Below, in pieces: positions 1 to 8,219 of a stretch of DNA of 64,000 nt. The notes beneath the pieces were generated by a model. The model was not told the DNA's origin and searched no databases. It saw only the letters and a program-made list of their open reading frames with translations. Each line of letters begins with the position of its first letter. The stretch's first letter is position 1. A program made the translations under genes and the position numbers. The DNA comes from JACCZR01 sp963830065 (lineage in GTDB: Bacteria; Actinomycetota; Thermoleophilia; Solirubrobacterales; Thermoleophilaceae): NCBI GenBank assembly GCA_963830065.1, contig CAWHLA010000008.1, forward strand, positions 348,356 to 412,355, given 5' to 3'.

Positions 1-503
1 CCATCCAGGTGGCCAACGGCCTGGGCGCCAAGACCATCGCCGTCGTGTCCAACGACGAGAAGGAGCAGGTGGCCCGCGACGCAGGCGCGGACGAGGTGGT
101 GCGCAGCGACGGCGCCTGGAAGGACGAGGCCAAGGAGCTCTCCGGCGGCGGCGTGGACGTGGTGATCGACCCCGTGGGCGGCGACCGCTTCACCGACAGC
201 CTGCGCTCGCTCGGGGAGGGCGGGCGGCTCGTGGTGGTCGGCTTCACCGGCGGCTCGATCCCCGAGGTCAAGGTCAACCGGCTGTTGCTCAACAACACCG
301 AGGTGGTCGGGGCGGGCTGGGGCGCCTACGTGATGGCCAAGCCCGCCGTGACCCGGGAGCTGGGCGCCGAGCTCGACAGGCTGGCGCGCGAAGGCCACAT
401 TGCCCCTATCGTGGGCGCTCGCTTTGCATTGGAGGACGCCTCGGAGGCGCTGCAGCTGATCGACGGCCGCGGCGCAACCGGCAAGATCGTCCTCGAGCTC
501 TAG
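1..503 (+). CDS. Zinc-independent quinone oxidoreductase (MDR family), 3' part only
   Basis: The gene enters from the left edge; the reading frame is open from the first bases, so the visible 165 or so residues are the C-terminal half. It shows the end of a Rossmann NAD(P)H-binding domain (ANGLGAKTIAVVSND, then DVVIDPVGGDRF and GRLVVVGFTGG) and the closing catalytic-domain segment ending ATGKIVLEL. This order is typical of NADPH:quinone oxidoreductases of the medium-chain dehydrogenase/reductase superfamily. No structural zinc cysteines are visible in this part. The substrate cannot be told. It is followed 12 bases later by a small secreted-protein gene on the same strand. Confidence 0.85.
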   Translation, partial: IQVANGLGAKTIAVVSNDEKEQVARDAGADEVVRSDGAWKDEAKELSGGGVDVVIDPVGGDRFTDSLRSLGEGGRLVVVGFTGGSIPEVKVNRLLLNNTEVVGAGWGAYVMAKPAVTRELGAELDRLAREGHIAPIVGARFALEDASEALQLIDGRGATGKIVLEL

Positions 504-515
504 AGGAGGGATCCC

Positions 516-929
516 ATGAAGAAGGTCGTGTTGTCCGCCCTGGTGGGCGGGTTGGCCGTGGTCGCGTTGTCGCCGCTGGCCGAGAGCGCTCGCCGCACCC
601 CGCAGGTGAAGACCATCGACCGGCTCGGCGCGGAGGTGACCGTGGCCGCGAACCAGGTCGAGATCGCCAAGGCGGGATGCCCGCGTGGCTACGCGCCCGT
701 GGCCGGCCAGGAGCTGCTGGGAGCCACCGAGCTCGTGTACTCGATCCGGACCACCTCCAGGCGCGGCTGGGAGGTCGCCGTAGGCAACCCCACCACCGTG
801 CCCCAGGACTTCAGCGCCGGGGTGATGTGCCAGAAGGGCGGCAGCGGCGTGAAGGTGCGCTCAGCGAGCACCTCCGAGCGGAGCCGGATGATCGCCGCCG
901 CGAAGGAGAAGCTCCGCGACGGCGACTGA
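516..929 (+). CDS. Small secreted protein of unknown function
   Basis: 137 residues starting at an ATG preceded by a strong GAGGAGGG ribosome binding site at about 504-511. The N-terminus has a Lys-Lys n-region, a hydrophobic stretch (VLSALVGGLAVVALSPLA) and a likely signal peptidase I site after ESA, so the protein is probably exported. The mature part is about 110 residues with two cysteines (in AGCPRGYAP and VMCQKGG) that could form one disulfide. I recognise no family. It probably shares a transcript with the oxidoreductase gene just upstream. Confidence 0.7.
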   Translation: MKKVVLSALVGGLAVVALSPLAESARRTPQVKTIDRLGAEVTVAANQVEIAKAGCPRGYAPVAGQELLGATELVYSIRTTSRRGWEVAVGNPTTVPQDFSAGVMCQKGGSGVKVRSASTSERSRMIAAAKEKLRDGD

Positions 930-950
930 CCGGCAGAGCGCCGCTCGCCG

Positions 951-1295
951 CTACTCGCTCACCACCTGCTCGAAGCCGCCAAAGAACATCCTCTGGCCGT
1001 CGAAGGGCATCTCCGTCTGCTCGGGAGGCTCCGACCTCATCTTCTCGTAGGCGGCGTCGCGGGTCGCCTTGTCGGGGAACTCGAGCCAGCTGAATATGAC
1101 CGTCTCGTCGTCCTTGGCCTGGGTGGCCCGGTAGAAGTCGGTCACCTCGCCGCGCGGAACGTCGTCACCCCAGCATTCGACCATCCGCGTCGCGCCCAGG
1201 CTCTTGAAGTACCCGGCCGCCTGTTGGGCCATGTCGATGTAGGCGTCGCGGTTGGCGGTCGGCACGGCCGCGACAAAGCCTTCGACGTAGGTCAT
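951..1295 (-). CDS. DUF1428 (YbaA-like) family protein
   Basis: 114 residues beginning MTYVEGFVAAVP and containing WGDDVPRGEVTDF and VIFSWLEFPDKATRDAAYEKM. This is the signature of the DUF1428 family, small dimeric alpha/beta-barrel proteins related to antibiotic-biosynthesis-monooxygenase folds, with no settled biochemical role. The ATG is preceded by GAGGAGGG (minus strand, about 1300-1307), which fixes the start. It converges on the small secreted protein gene with about 20 bases between stops. It looks like a single-gene unit. Confidence 0.85.
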   Translation of the reverse strand: MTYVEGFVAAVPTANRDAYIDMAQQAAGYFKSLGATRMVECWGDDVPRGEVTDFYRATQAKDDETVIFSWLEFPDKATRDAAYEKMRSEPPEQTEMPFDGQRMFFGGFEQVVSE

Positions 1296-1721
1296 GGAGC
1301 CCTCCTCGAAAGGTGTTGAAGGAAAGGCGCCAGCCTAGCTGCAGAGTGGAGGCGGCCGGTTCTGCCCCGGCGTCCGCGGAACTGCACCCCGATGCTTGCT
1401 ACGAGCGTTCCCGTTGGAGTCTGATCTCGGCACTCCGGCTAGGTCGATCCTCGGGGCACGTTGCCGGCGCCATACCCTCCTTTTGTTGTCCCCCCGGACC
1501 AAGGGTCATGCCCGGAGGTAAGCCCGCTAGTTGAAGCCGCTGACCGGGCCGCGGGCTGTCCCGGCGCGACTCCCTCACACGCTGTTAAGCGGCGAGGGCG
1601 AACTCGTGATTGGAGTCCGCACTTGATTTTGTTCCGGGGCTCTTTAACGAGGCCAACCCGGAGTCCTCGGCTCGCTACATCGGGACGACGATTCCACGTC
1701 GAATCTGGATCGCCCCCTTAT
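1296..1721. other. Gene-free stretch, about 430 bp
   Basis: Between the DUF1428 start and the promoter of the M50 protease I see no convincing coding region. The ORFs here lack codon bias, ribosome sites or recognisable protein. The stretch looks less GC-rich than the flanking genes and has several short GC-rich inverted segments that could fold. I compared it by eye with tmRNA, RNase P RNA, SRP RNA, tRNA and common riboswitch cores and recognised none. It may hold an unidentified RNA, regulatory DNA, or a decayed gene. Confidence 0.4.
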
Positions 1722-1756
1722 TTGCACCTAATTCTAGCTTCTTAGAATCACTGTCA
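1722..1756 (+). promoter_or_regulatory. Probable leaderless promoter of the M50 protease
   Basis: TTGCAC (1722-1727) and TAGAAT (1743-1748) make a plausible -35/-10 pair with a 15-base spacer. The -10 ends 8 bases before the GTG at 1757, so transcription would begin at or beside the start codon. There is no Shine-Dalgarno sequence in this interval, consistent with a leaderless mRNA. The TAGAAT is also the right arm of an ATTCTA/TAGAAT inverted repeat (1731-1748) that could be an operator. Confidence 0.5.
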
Positions 1757-2593
1757 GTGAGTGTCGAGCCCCAGACCTATCCGGCTACGCCTGCTGCGTT
1801 CGAGCCGGCACAAGCGCCCGATCCCCAGCCTCGCTGGAAGCGGATCCTGGCCCCCGTCGGCGCGGGCCTGCTGTTCCTGGTCACCAAGGGCAAGGCGCTG
1901 CTCCTGCTGCTGCCGAAGCTCAAGCTGCTCACCACCTCGGCCTCGATGCTGGTGTCGGTCGCGGCCTACGCGCTGATCTGGGGCTGGCGGTTCGCGGTGG
2001 GCTTCGTGGTGCTGCTCTTCGTGCACGAGCTCGGCCACGTCCTGCAGCTGCGCCGCGAGGGCATCAAGGCCAGCGCGCCGCTGTTCATCCCCTTCCTGGG
2101 CGCCGTGGTCGGCATGAAGGAGCTGCCCAAGGACGCCGCCGCCGAGGCGCGCGTGGGCCTGGCCGGCCCGGTGCTGGGCACGATCGGCTGCCTGGTGCCG
2201 GTGGCGCTGTGGCTGGCCACCGGCAACGAGCTGTTCCAGGCGCTCGCCTTCACCGGCTTCTTCCTCAACCTGTTCAACCTGCTGCCGGTCCTGCCCCTCG
2301 ACGGCGGCCGGGCGGTGGCTGCGCTGTCGAGCTGGATGTGGCTGGTCGGGTTCGCAGGCCTGGTGGCGCTCACCTTCGTGTTCCCCAACCCGATCATGAT
2401 CCTGATCCTGCTGCTGGGCGGGTTCGAGACCTACCGGCGCTTCAAGCAGCGCAAGACCCCCGAGGCGCGCGAGTACCACCGCGTGAAGCCGCGTACGCGC
2501 GCGCTGATCGCGGCCGTCTACCTCGCGCTCGCGGCGCTGCTGGTGGTGGGCATGGACGCCACCTTCCTCGAGCGCAGCCTGTCCTCGGTCTAG
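1757..2593 (+). CDS. Site-2 protease-like membrane metallopeptidase (M50 family)
   Basis: 278 residues from the GTG at 1757. An earlier TTG at 1610 would add a composition-poor 49-residue extension and is not favoured. The zinc site HExxH is present as FVHELGHVLQL in a transmembrane helix, and the third ligand region as LLPVLPLDGGRA, both diagnostic of M50 intramembrane proteases. About five or six hydrophobic helices are visible and the C-terminus is short, with no PDZ domain, as in the compact SpoIVFB-like subgroup. Such enzymes cut membrane-bound substrates such as anti-sigma factors; the substrate here is unknown. It has no co-directional partner and appears to have its own promoter. Confidence 0.85.
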   Translation: MSVEPQTYPATPAAFEPAQAPDPQPRWKRILAPVGAGLLFLVTKGKALLLLLPKLKLLTTSASMLVSVAAYALIWGWRFAVGFVVLLFVHELGHVLQLRREGIKASAPLFIPFLGAVVGMKELPKDAAAEARVGLAGPVLGTIGCLVPVALWLATGNELFQALAFTGFFLNLFNLLPVLPLDGGRAVAALSSWMWLVGFAGLVALTFVFPNPIMILILLLGGFETYRRFKQRKTPEAREYHRVKPRTRALIAAVYLALAALLVVGMDATFLERSLSSV

Positions 2594-2737
2594 CCCACCT
2601 TCGCGCAGATCACGGTTACGCGCAGGAACCACTTTCCGTTGCTCCCTCCGCGCCTGACCCCGACGGCGGTCCAGCGGGCGGCCTTGATCCCGCCACCACT
2701 CTCTCATGGGCACTCCCTCGGGACGCTTGGTCCAACC
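2594..2737. other. Convergent intergenic region without a recognised element
   Basis: 144 bases between the convergent stops of the M50 protease and the P450. I see no stem followed by a T-run and no coding sequence. Confidence 0.5.
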
Positions 2738-4060
2738 CTACGCCGCCGCCGCGCGCGCGACCGTTGAGCGAACCCTCACGCCGTTGCGCGGCACGAAGGT
2801 GATGCCGCGGCGCACGCCCACGTCGGGCTTTCCGACCGGCTCCAGTGAGGTCCGCTGCAGCACACGGGTCACCACGGTCTTCATCTCGAACAGCGCGAAG
2901 CTGGCCCCCAGGCAGCGGCGGGTGCCGCCGCCGAACGGGATCCAGGTGAAGCCATCCGGAGCGTCATCGCCCAGGAAGCGGTCGGGGCGAAAGCTCTCCG
3001 GTGCGGGGTAGCGATCGGCGCGCCGGTGCACCCCGGCGATCGACGGGTTGATCTCGATCCCCGGCGGCACCGTCCAGGGGCCGAGAGCGAAGGACTCACC
3101 GCGCACCTTCCGCCCGATGCCCGAGATGACCGGTCGCGCGCGCAGCGCCTCCTTGATCACGGCGTCGAGGTACTCGCCGTCGGGATCCTCCGCCAGCCTC
3201 AGCCGCACGTCGGGGTTGCGCAGCACCAGCTCGAAGGTCCAGGCCAGGCCCGCGGAGGTGGTCTCGTGGCCGGCCACCAGCAGCGTGACCAGCTCGTCGC
3301 GCAGCTCGACGTCGCTCATCGGCTGCCCGTCCTCGTCGCGGGCGGTCAGGAGCATGGACAGGATGTCCTCGCGCTCGTCGAGGTCCGGCGCGTCGCGCCG
3401 GCGGGCGATCTCGGCGTATATCGCCTCGTCGACCAGCGCCCGCTTCTCCGCCAGCCGGCGCTGCGCGCGCGTCATGCCGCGACGGCCGCCTGACAGCGCC
3501 ATCACGAGGATCCCCAGTCGGTTGGCCACCGGCTGGAGCATGTCGCGCAGCCGGCGAGCGAGCTCCTCGCGGCGGTCCTTCTCCTCGACGCCGAAGACCG
3601 CTCGCATGATCACCTCGAGCGTGAGCGACTGCATCGAGGGCAGGAGCTCGAAGGGCTGGCCGCTCGGCCAGGAGTCGATCACGCGATCGGTGGCCTCCTC
3701 GATCACCTGCTCATAGGCACGCATGCGCTGCCCGTGGAAGGGCGGCAGCATCAGCTTGCGCTGGCGCAGGTGCTCCTTCCCGTCCGCGAGCAGCACCGAG
3801 TTCTCGCCCAGGACCGGCCCGAGCACCGCGTTGGCCTCACCCGCGCGCAGCTGGTCGGGCGGGCCGCGGAACAGCTGCTTGATCAGGTCGGGCTCGAAGA
3901 CGATCACGAACCGGGGGTCGAACAGCGTCGAGAAGGTCACGGCGTCGTCGCCGTACCGGCGCCGGCAGGACTCGATCCAACGGACGGGATCGATCAGGAA
4001 GGCGGCGGTCTGCACCAGGCGCGGCAGCCTGGGACCCGGCGGCAGCATCGCCTCGCTCAT
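2738..4060 (-). CDS. Cytochrome P450
   Basis: 440 residues, full length for a bacterial P450. All hallmark motifs are present: the I-helix oxygen-binding VAGHETTSAGL, the K-helix ExxR as EALR, the PERF-like FRPDRF, and the haem-binding loop FGGGTRRCLG with the axial cysteine. It should be a haem-thiolate monooxygenase acting on a hydrophobic substrate; the substrate cannot be predicted and no dedicated ferredoxin or reductase gene lies nearby. Its ATG overlaps the smpB stop as ATGA, so it is translationally coupled to smpB and probably last in the ftsE-ftsX...smpB transcript. Confidence 0.93.
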   Translation of the reverse strand: MSEAMLPPGPRLPRLVQTAAFLIDPVRWIESCRRRYGDDAVTFSTLFDPRFVIVFEPDLIKQLFRGPPDQLRAGEANAVLGPVLGENSVLLADGKEHLRQRKLMLPPFHGQRMRAYEQVIEEATDRVIDSWPSGQPFELLPSMQSLTLEVIMRAVFGVEEKDRREELARRLRDMLQPVANRLGILVMALSGGRRGMTRAQRRLAEKRALVDEAIYAEIARRRDAPDLDEREDILSMLLTARDEDGQPMSDVELRDELVTLLVAGHETTSAGLAWTFELVLRNPDVRLRLAEDPDGEYLDAVIKEALRARPVISGIGRKVRGESFALGPWTVPPGIEINPSIAGVHRRADRYPAPESFRPDRFLGDDAPDGFTWIPFGGGTRRCLGASFALFEMKTVVTRVLQRTSLEPVGKPDVGVRRGITFVPRNGVRVRSTVARAAAA

Positions 4061-4539
4061 CGCTCACGCTCCGCCAGCGCCCGGTCGATCTCGCGGCGCT
4101 GGTCGCGCGCCTTGAGGTCGCGGCGCTTGTCGCGCATGTCCTTGCCCTGGGCCAGCGCGATCTCGACCTTGGCCTTCGGGCCGTTGAAGTACAGGCGGGT
4201 GGGAACCACGGTGAGGCCGCGCTCAGCGGTCTTGCCGATCAGCCGCTCGATCTCACGGCGGTGCAGCAGGAGCTTGCGCGGCCGCTCCGGCTCGTGGTTG
4301 TTGTGCGAAGCGGGCTTGTAGGGGGCGATGTACATGTTCTGCAGCCAGACCTCGCCGTCCCGGACCTCGGCGTAGGAGTCCTTGAGCTGGACGCCGCCGT
4401 CGCGCAGCGACTTGACCTCGGAGCCCTGGAGCTCGATGCCCGCCTCCCAGGTTTCGAGGAGGTTGTAGCGAAAGCGCGCCTGCCGGTTGGTCGCGATGTC
4501 CCCCGGGGCGGCCTTCCGCTTTCCGCCCTTCTTGGCCAC
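4057..4539 (-). CDS. smpB: SsrA-binding protein SmpB
   Basis: 160 residues with the full SmpB barrel: ATNRQARFRYNLLETWEAG, the conserved LQGSEVKSLRDG, and YIAPYKPASHNNHEP. The basic C-terminal tail (KDMRDKRRDLKARDQRREIDR) inserts into the mRNA channel during trans-translation. It partners tmRNA to rescue stalled ribosomes. No tmRNA gene was recognised in the window. Placement downstream of ftsE-ftsX matches actinobacterial order, with extra genes inserted here. The short Lys-rich N-terminus is usual. Confidence 0.97.
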   Translation of the reverse strand: MAKKGGKRKAAPGDIATNRQARFRYNLLETWEAGIELQGSEVKSLRDGGVQLKDSYAEVRDGEVWLQNMYIAPYKPASHNNHEPERPRKLLLHRREIERLIGKTAERGLTVVPTRLYFNGPKAKVEIALAQGKDMRDKRRDLKARDQRREIDRALAERER

Positions 4540-4544
4540 CGGGC

Positions 4545-5345
4545 CTAGCGGGCGTAGCCGAACTGGCGCAGCTTGCGCTGCAGCGAGCGCAGGTACCTCG
4601 TGCTGACGATGCCGCGCCGGCGCAGCCCCCGGAGGACGCGCCAGCCACGAGCCGCGGTGCGGCGGCTCAGCAGGTAGTTGTCGGCCTGGTAGGCGGCCAG
4701 CGCCCCGCGCACGTCGCCCTTGGCCTGGCGTACGGTGCGGTAGAAGCGCAGCGCGGCGTCGCGGTCCCGCCGCACGGTGTTGCGGAACTTGCGCGTCACG
4801 GTCTTCAGCCGGCCACCGCGGTAGTTCCAGATCTGGATCGGCAGGCGCGACTCGACGTACGAGGTGTAGAGGAACACGAAGCGCTTGTCGCCCGTGCGGA
4901 ACTCGGGCCGGTCGCGGCGGTCGATGTTCGTGAGCACGTAACCCGGGTCCGCCCAGTTGCGGCCGGTGCGGTTGTAGCTGGTGCCGTTGTAGTCGTAGAT
5001 GAAGCCGATCAGGCAGCAGTGGGCGCCGCCGGTGTAGAGGTCCACCAGGATCTCCGGCTCGGCGTCGGAGTCGAGGTTGGCGAAGCGGACCGAGTTGCCG
5101 TTGGGGTTGCCGGGGCCGAACGGCTGGTTGCCGGAGAGCGTGATCTGCTGGTCGAGCACGTCGTTGTTGCCGGGTCCACGGCGGACGCGGAAGCGCATCG
5201 CCTGGCAGGTGTAGGTCCCCGCGCCGCAGTTGTAGTCGAGCCTCGCGCGCACGTCTCCCGAGCGCGCCGTGTCGGTGGCAGCCGAGGCCGAAGCGGGCAC
5301 AGCGAGCAGGGACACCAGGACGAGAAGTGGAGTGATCTTCTTCAT
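4545..5345 (-). CDS. Secreted protein with FG-GAP/VCBS-like segment
   Basis: 266 residues from the ATG at 5345, chosen because it begins a clear signal peptide (MKKITPLLVLVSLLAVPASASAA); a longer upstream reading is Arg-rich and unlikely. The ATG overlaps the stop of the RNase R gene as ATGA. The mature protein has a NLDSDAEPEILVDLYTGG segment, resembling a calcium-binding FG-GAP/VCBS repeat, next to a Cys-Cys pair (AHCC) and an earlier pair in YNCGAGTYTC. The C-terminal third is Arg-rich and helical, ending in a possible peptidoglycan- or polymer-binding region (YLRSLQRKLRQFGYAR). The function is not known. Confidence 0.7.
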   Translation of the reverse strand: MKKITPLLVLVSLLAVPASASAATDTARSGDVRARLDYNCGAGTYTCQAMRFRVRRGPGNNDVLDQQITLSGNQPFGPGNPNGNSVRFANLDSDAEPEILVDLYTGGAHCCLIGFIYDYNGTSYNRTGRNWADPGYVLTNIDRRDRPEFRTGDKRFVFLYTSYVESRLPIQIWNYRGGRLKTVTRKFRNTVRRDRDAALRFYRTVRQAKGDVRGALAAYQADNYLLSRRTAARGWRVLRGLRRRGIVSTRYLRSLQRKLRQFGYAR

Positions 5346-7021
5346 GTGGAGGTCAAATCTACGCGTCCGCGCGGCGCTTCGACGCGGTCGACCTCCACTT
5401 CGATGCCGTCGCCGAGGCGAAGCCGGCCGTTCTCGGCCTCCAGCGCCGTCCCGAGCTCGTTGATCTCCCACCAGCCGCGCAGGCGGCGCACGGGTAGGAA
5501 TCCCTCGAAGGCCTCCTCGCCGAAGCGCACGAAGGCGCCCTTGGCGATCAGGCCGACCACCTCTCCCTCGAAGCGCGTCCCGGGCTCCAGCTCGGAGAGC
5601 GCGCGCTCGAGCAGGAACGCGCGGCAGACGTCGTCGGCGTCGCGCTCGACGATCATCGCCTCGCGCTCGCGGGCCGAGCTCTCGACCCCCTCCTCCTCGA
5701 GCTCGTGCGCGCGCGGCCCGGCGTCGTCGAGGCCGAGCTCGGCAAGCAGAGCGCGGTGCACCGCGATGTCGGGAAAGCGCCGGATCGGTGAGGTGAAGTG
5801 GCAGTAGCGCGGGCTGGCCAGCCCGGCGTGGCCCAGGTTGCGCGGGGTGTAGTAGGCCTGCTTCAGAGAGCGCAGCACGAGCGAGCCGAAAGCCGCCCGG
5901 CCGCGACCGGTGCGCTCCACGTGGTCGGCCACCAGGTGCGAGGCCTCCGCCGCCAGGTCGGCGGCCTGCTGAGGGCTCATGCGCTCGGGCACCGGCGGGG
6001 TGGGCACGTCGAGGGAGGCGAGCTGCTCGACCATGAACTCCACCGACTGCGGGTCGGGCTTCTCGTGCACCCGGTAGAGGGTCGGCGTGCGCGAGTCGGC
6101 CAGGTGCCCCGCCACGCGCTCGTTGGCGAGCACCATCAGCTCCTCGATCACCCGGTGCGACTCGGTCTGCGGCTCATGACGCACGGCCGTCACGTGGCCC
6201 CCCGAGTCGAACTCGAAGACCGGCTCCGAGGAGTTCACGGCCAGGGAGCCGCGCGCGTCGCGCCGAGCGCGCAGCGCACCGGCCACCTCGCGCGCGGCCG
6301 CGAGCGGCTCGGCCCACGGCTCCTCGGCCCGGTCGCGGCCTTCGAACACGGCGTCGGCCTGGGGGTAGGTCAGCCGTGCGTCGCTGCGGATCAGGGCTCG
6401 CACGAAGCGCTGGGAGAGCACGTCGGTGCCCCGGATCTCCAGCTCGACGGTCACGGCGAGGCGATCCTCACCGGCGCGCAGCGAGCACTCCTGGTTGGAC
6501 AGCGTCTCGGGCAGCATCGGCTCCACGGCCCCCGGCACGTACACGCTGGTGCCCCGGCGAACGGCCTCGGAGTCGGTGGCGGTGCCGGGTCGCACGTAGG
6601 CGGTGACGTCGGCGATGTGCACCCACAGCCGGACGCGGTCGCCCTCCCGCCGCGCGGAGATGGCGTCGTCGAAGTCCCGCGCATCAGGGGGGTCGATGGT
6701 GAAGGTGGGCAGGTCGCGCAGATCCACGCGCCCATCGGTCTCCTTGGGCGGGTCGGCGGCCTCGGCCTCGACCCGGCGCGGAAACGAACGGCGCAGGCCG
6801 CGATCAAGCATCAACCCCTCGAGAACGTCACGGGCCACGTCCGGGCGCCCGATGGTTCGCGCCACCCGCGCGCCGCGCTTCCCGTAGCCGAGCAGGACCA
6901 GCTCGCCCTCCTTGGCCCGGCGACCGTCGAGCTGCACGGGCGTGGCCCGCTCGAACAGAGGCTCGGCCACCTGGAAGCGCCCTCGGCGGCCCACCGTGGC
7001 CACCAATGGCTGGCGCCTCAC
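5342..7021 (-). CDS. RNase R/RNase II family 3'-5' exoribonuclease
   Basis: 559 residues. The RNB catalytic core is clear: FTIDPPDARDFDDAI carries the metal-binding aspartates, followed by LWVHIADVTAYV, MLPETLSNQECSL and FTSPIRRFPDIAVHR. A C-terminal S1 RNA-binding domain (GTRFEGEVVGLIAKGAFVRF to the end) follows. The protein is shorter than classic RNase R because most of the N-terminal cold-shock domain region is missing, so it is nearer the compact actinobacterial type. The GTG at 7021 overlaps the upstream protease stop as GTGA. It degrades structured RNA and, beside smpB, may serve non-stop mRNA turnover. Confidence 0.92.
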   Translation of the reverse strand: MRRQPLVATVGRRGRFQVAEPLFERATPVQLDGRRAKEGELVLLGYGKRGARVARTIGRPDVARDVLEGLMLDRGLRRSFPRRVEAEAADPPKETDGRVDLRDLPTFTIDPPDARDFDDAISARREGDRVRLWVHIADVTAYVRPGTATDSEAVRRGTSVYVPGAVEPMLPETLSNQECSLRAGEDRLAVTVELEIRGTDVLSQRFVRALIRSDARLTYPQADAVFEGRDRAEEPWAEPLAAAREVAGALRARRDARGSLAVNSSEPVFEFDSGGHVTAVRHEPQTESHRVIEELMVLANERVAGHLADSRTPTLYRVHEKPDPQSVEFMVEQLASLDVPTPPVPERMSPQQAADLAAEASHLVADHVERTGRGRAAFGSLVLRSLKQAYYTPRNLGHAGLASPRYCHFTSPIRRFPDIAVHRALLAELGLDDAGPRAHELEEEGVESSAREREAMIVERDADDVCRAFLLERALSELEPGTRFEGEVVGLIAKGAFVRFGEEAFEGFLPVRRLRGWWEINELGTALEAENGRLRLGDGIEVEVDRVEAPRGRVDLTST

Positions 7022-8196
7022 TTGCCCAGTCGGTCCAGAAGCTCGTCCAGGGCGACGGGCAGTGCCTCGTCGCGACCGGTACGCGGGTTGTCACGTGCCT
7101 CGACCTGCGGCCGCAGGCCCTTGCGCAGCGGGATGGTTTTGCCGCTCGGCAGGTAGTAGTTGGCCACGGTGAGGTCGAGCACTCCGCCGTTGGACAGCGG
7201 CTCGACCTCCTGCACGAGGCCTTTGCCGAAGGTGCGCTGGCCCACCAGCGAGCCGCGGCCGCGGTCGCGAAGGGCGCCGGCGGTGATCTCCGATGCGCTC
7301 GCGCTGCCGCCGTCCACGAGCACCACCACGCCGATGTTCTCGTCGATGGCGTCGCCCTCGGCGGTCTCGGTGCGGTTGGCCCGGCTGCGCCCGCGCACCG
7401 ACACGACCTTGCCGTCCTCGATGAACACGCTGGAGACCAGCACGGCCTCGCGCAGCAGTCCCCCGCCGTTGCCGCGCAGGTCGAGGACGATGCCGTCGGC
7501 GCCCTGCTTGCGCAGGCGGTCGATGGCGGCGCGCACCTCGCCGTGGGCGCCTGTCGAGAAGCTGGCGAGCTTGACCACACCGAGCTTCTTGCCCTTGCGC
7601 TCGACCAGCTTGCTCTCAACGAGCGGAACGTCGATCCGCTCCCGCTTGACCCTCACCGTGCGCGGCTTGCCGCGCCCATTGGTGACCTGGAGGGAGACGC
7701 TGCTGCCGGCCGGGCCCTTGATCCGCCCGGTGGCCACCCGGCTGTCGACCCCGGCCAGCGAGCGGCCGTTGACCGCGATGATCAGGTCGCCCTTGGTGAT
7801 GCCGGCCTTGCGCGCGGGGGACTTGGGGAAGCTGTTCAGGACGCGCAGGCCACGGCGGTCCTCGTCGACGGTCATCCCCACGCCCTCGAACTCACCTTCG
7901 ACCGCCTGGGCGAACTGCTGGGCCTCGTCGGGCGGGAGGTACTGGGAGAAGGGGTCGTCCAGGGCCTCGACCGTTCCCTTCAGGGAGCGCTCGCGGAGCT
8001 TCTCCGCGTCCACGGGCTTGTAGAAGTCCTCCTGGATCCGGTCGGTGATCTCCGCCTGGAGCGCGCGATCGTCCTCCACGAAGAGGTTCTGCGCGAACGT
8101 GGGCAGCTTGTCGGGGTGCCCACCCAAGTAGAGGCCGCCGGCCAGAGCCGCGAGCCCGCAGACCACGGCGATAGTGACCGTGCGTACGTAGTGCAC
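7018..8196 (-). CDS. C-terminal processing peptidase (S41 family)
   Basis: 392 residues from the GTG at 8196, chosen because it opens an N-terminal membrane anchor (VTIAVVCGLAALAGGLYLGG); the longer open frame upstream is low-quality. Domains: anchor, helical region, PDZ domain (GVGMTVDEDRRGLRVLNSF to NGRSLAGVDS), then the S41 catalytic domain. The nucleophile lies in DGGSASASEI and the Lys general base in GQRTFGKGLVQ. It is an extracytoplasmic serine protease that trims C-termini. It sits after ftsX and before RNase R, so it may be co-expressed with the FtsEX division system, although no link to FtsEX-controlled hydrolases is shown by the sequence. Confidence 0.9.
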   Translation of the reverse strand: MHYVRTVTIAVVCGLAALAGGLYLGGHPDKLPTFAQNLFVEDDRALQAEITDRIQEDFYKPVDAEKLRERSLKGTVEALDDPFSQYLPPDEAQQFAQAVEGEFEGVGMTVDEDRRGLRVLNSFPKSPARKAGITKGDLIIAVNGRSLAGVDSRVATGRIKGPAGSSVSLQVTNGRGKPRTVRVKRERIDVPLVESKLVERKGKKLGVVKLASFSTGAHGEVRAAIDRLRKQGADGIVLDLRGNGGGLLREAVLVSSVFIEDGKVVSVRGRSRANRTETAEGDAIDENIGVVVLVDGGSASASEITAGALRDRGRGSLVGQRTFGKGLVQEVEPLSNGGVLDLTVANYYLPSGKTIPLRKGLRPQVEARDNPRTGRDEALPVALDELLDRLGK

Positions 8197-8219
8197 GGCG
8201 GTGAGGCTAGAGGCGCGTA

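Noticed and set aside
1296..1756. tmRNA, RNase P RNA or SRP RNA in the 430-base gap
   Set aside because: None of their conserved core sequences or tRNA-like ends is present on either strand.
1610..1756. A 49-residue N-terminal extension of the M50 protease
   Set aside because: It starts at a TTG without a ribosome site and its sequence is unlike the family; the promoter lies inside it.
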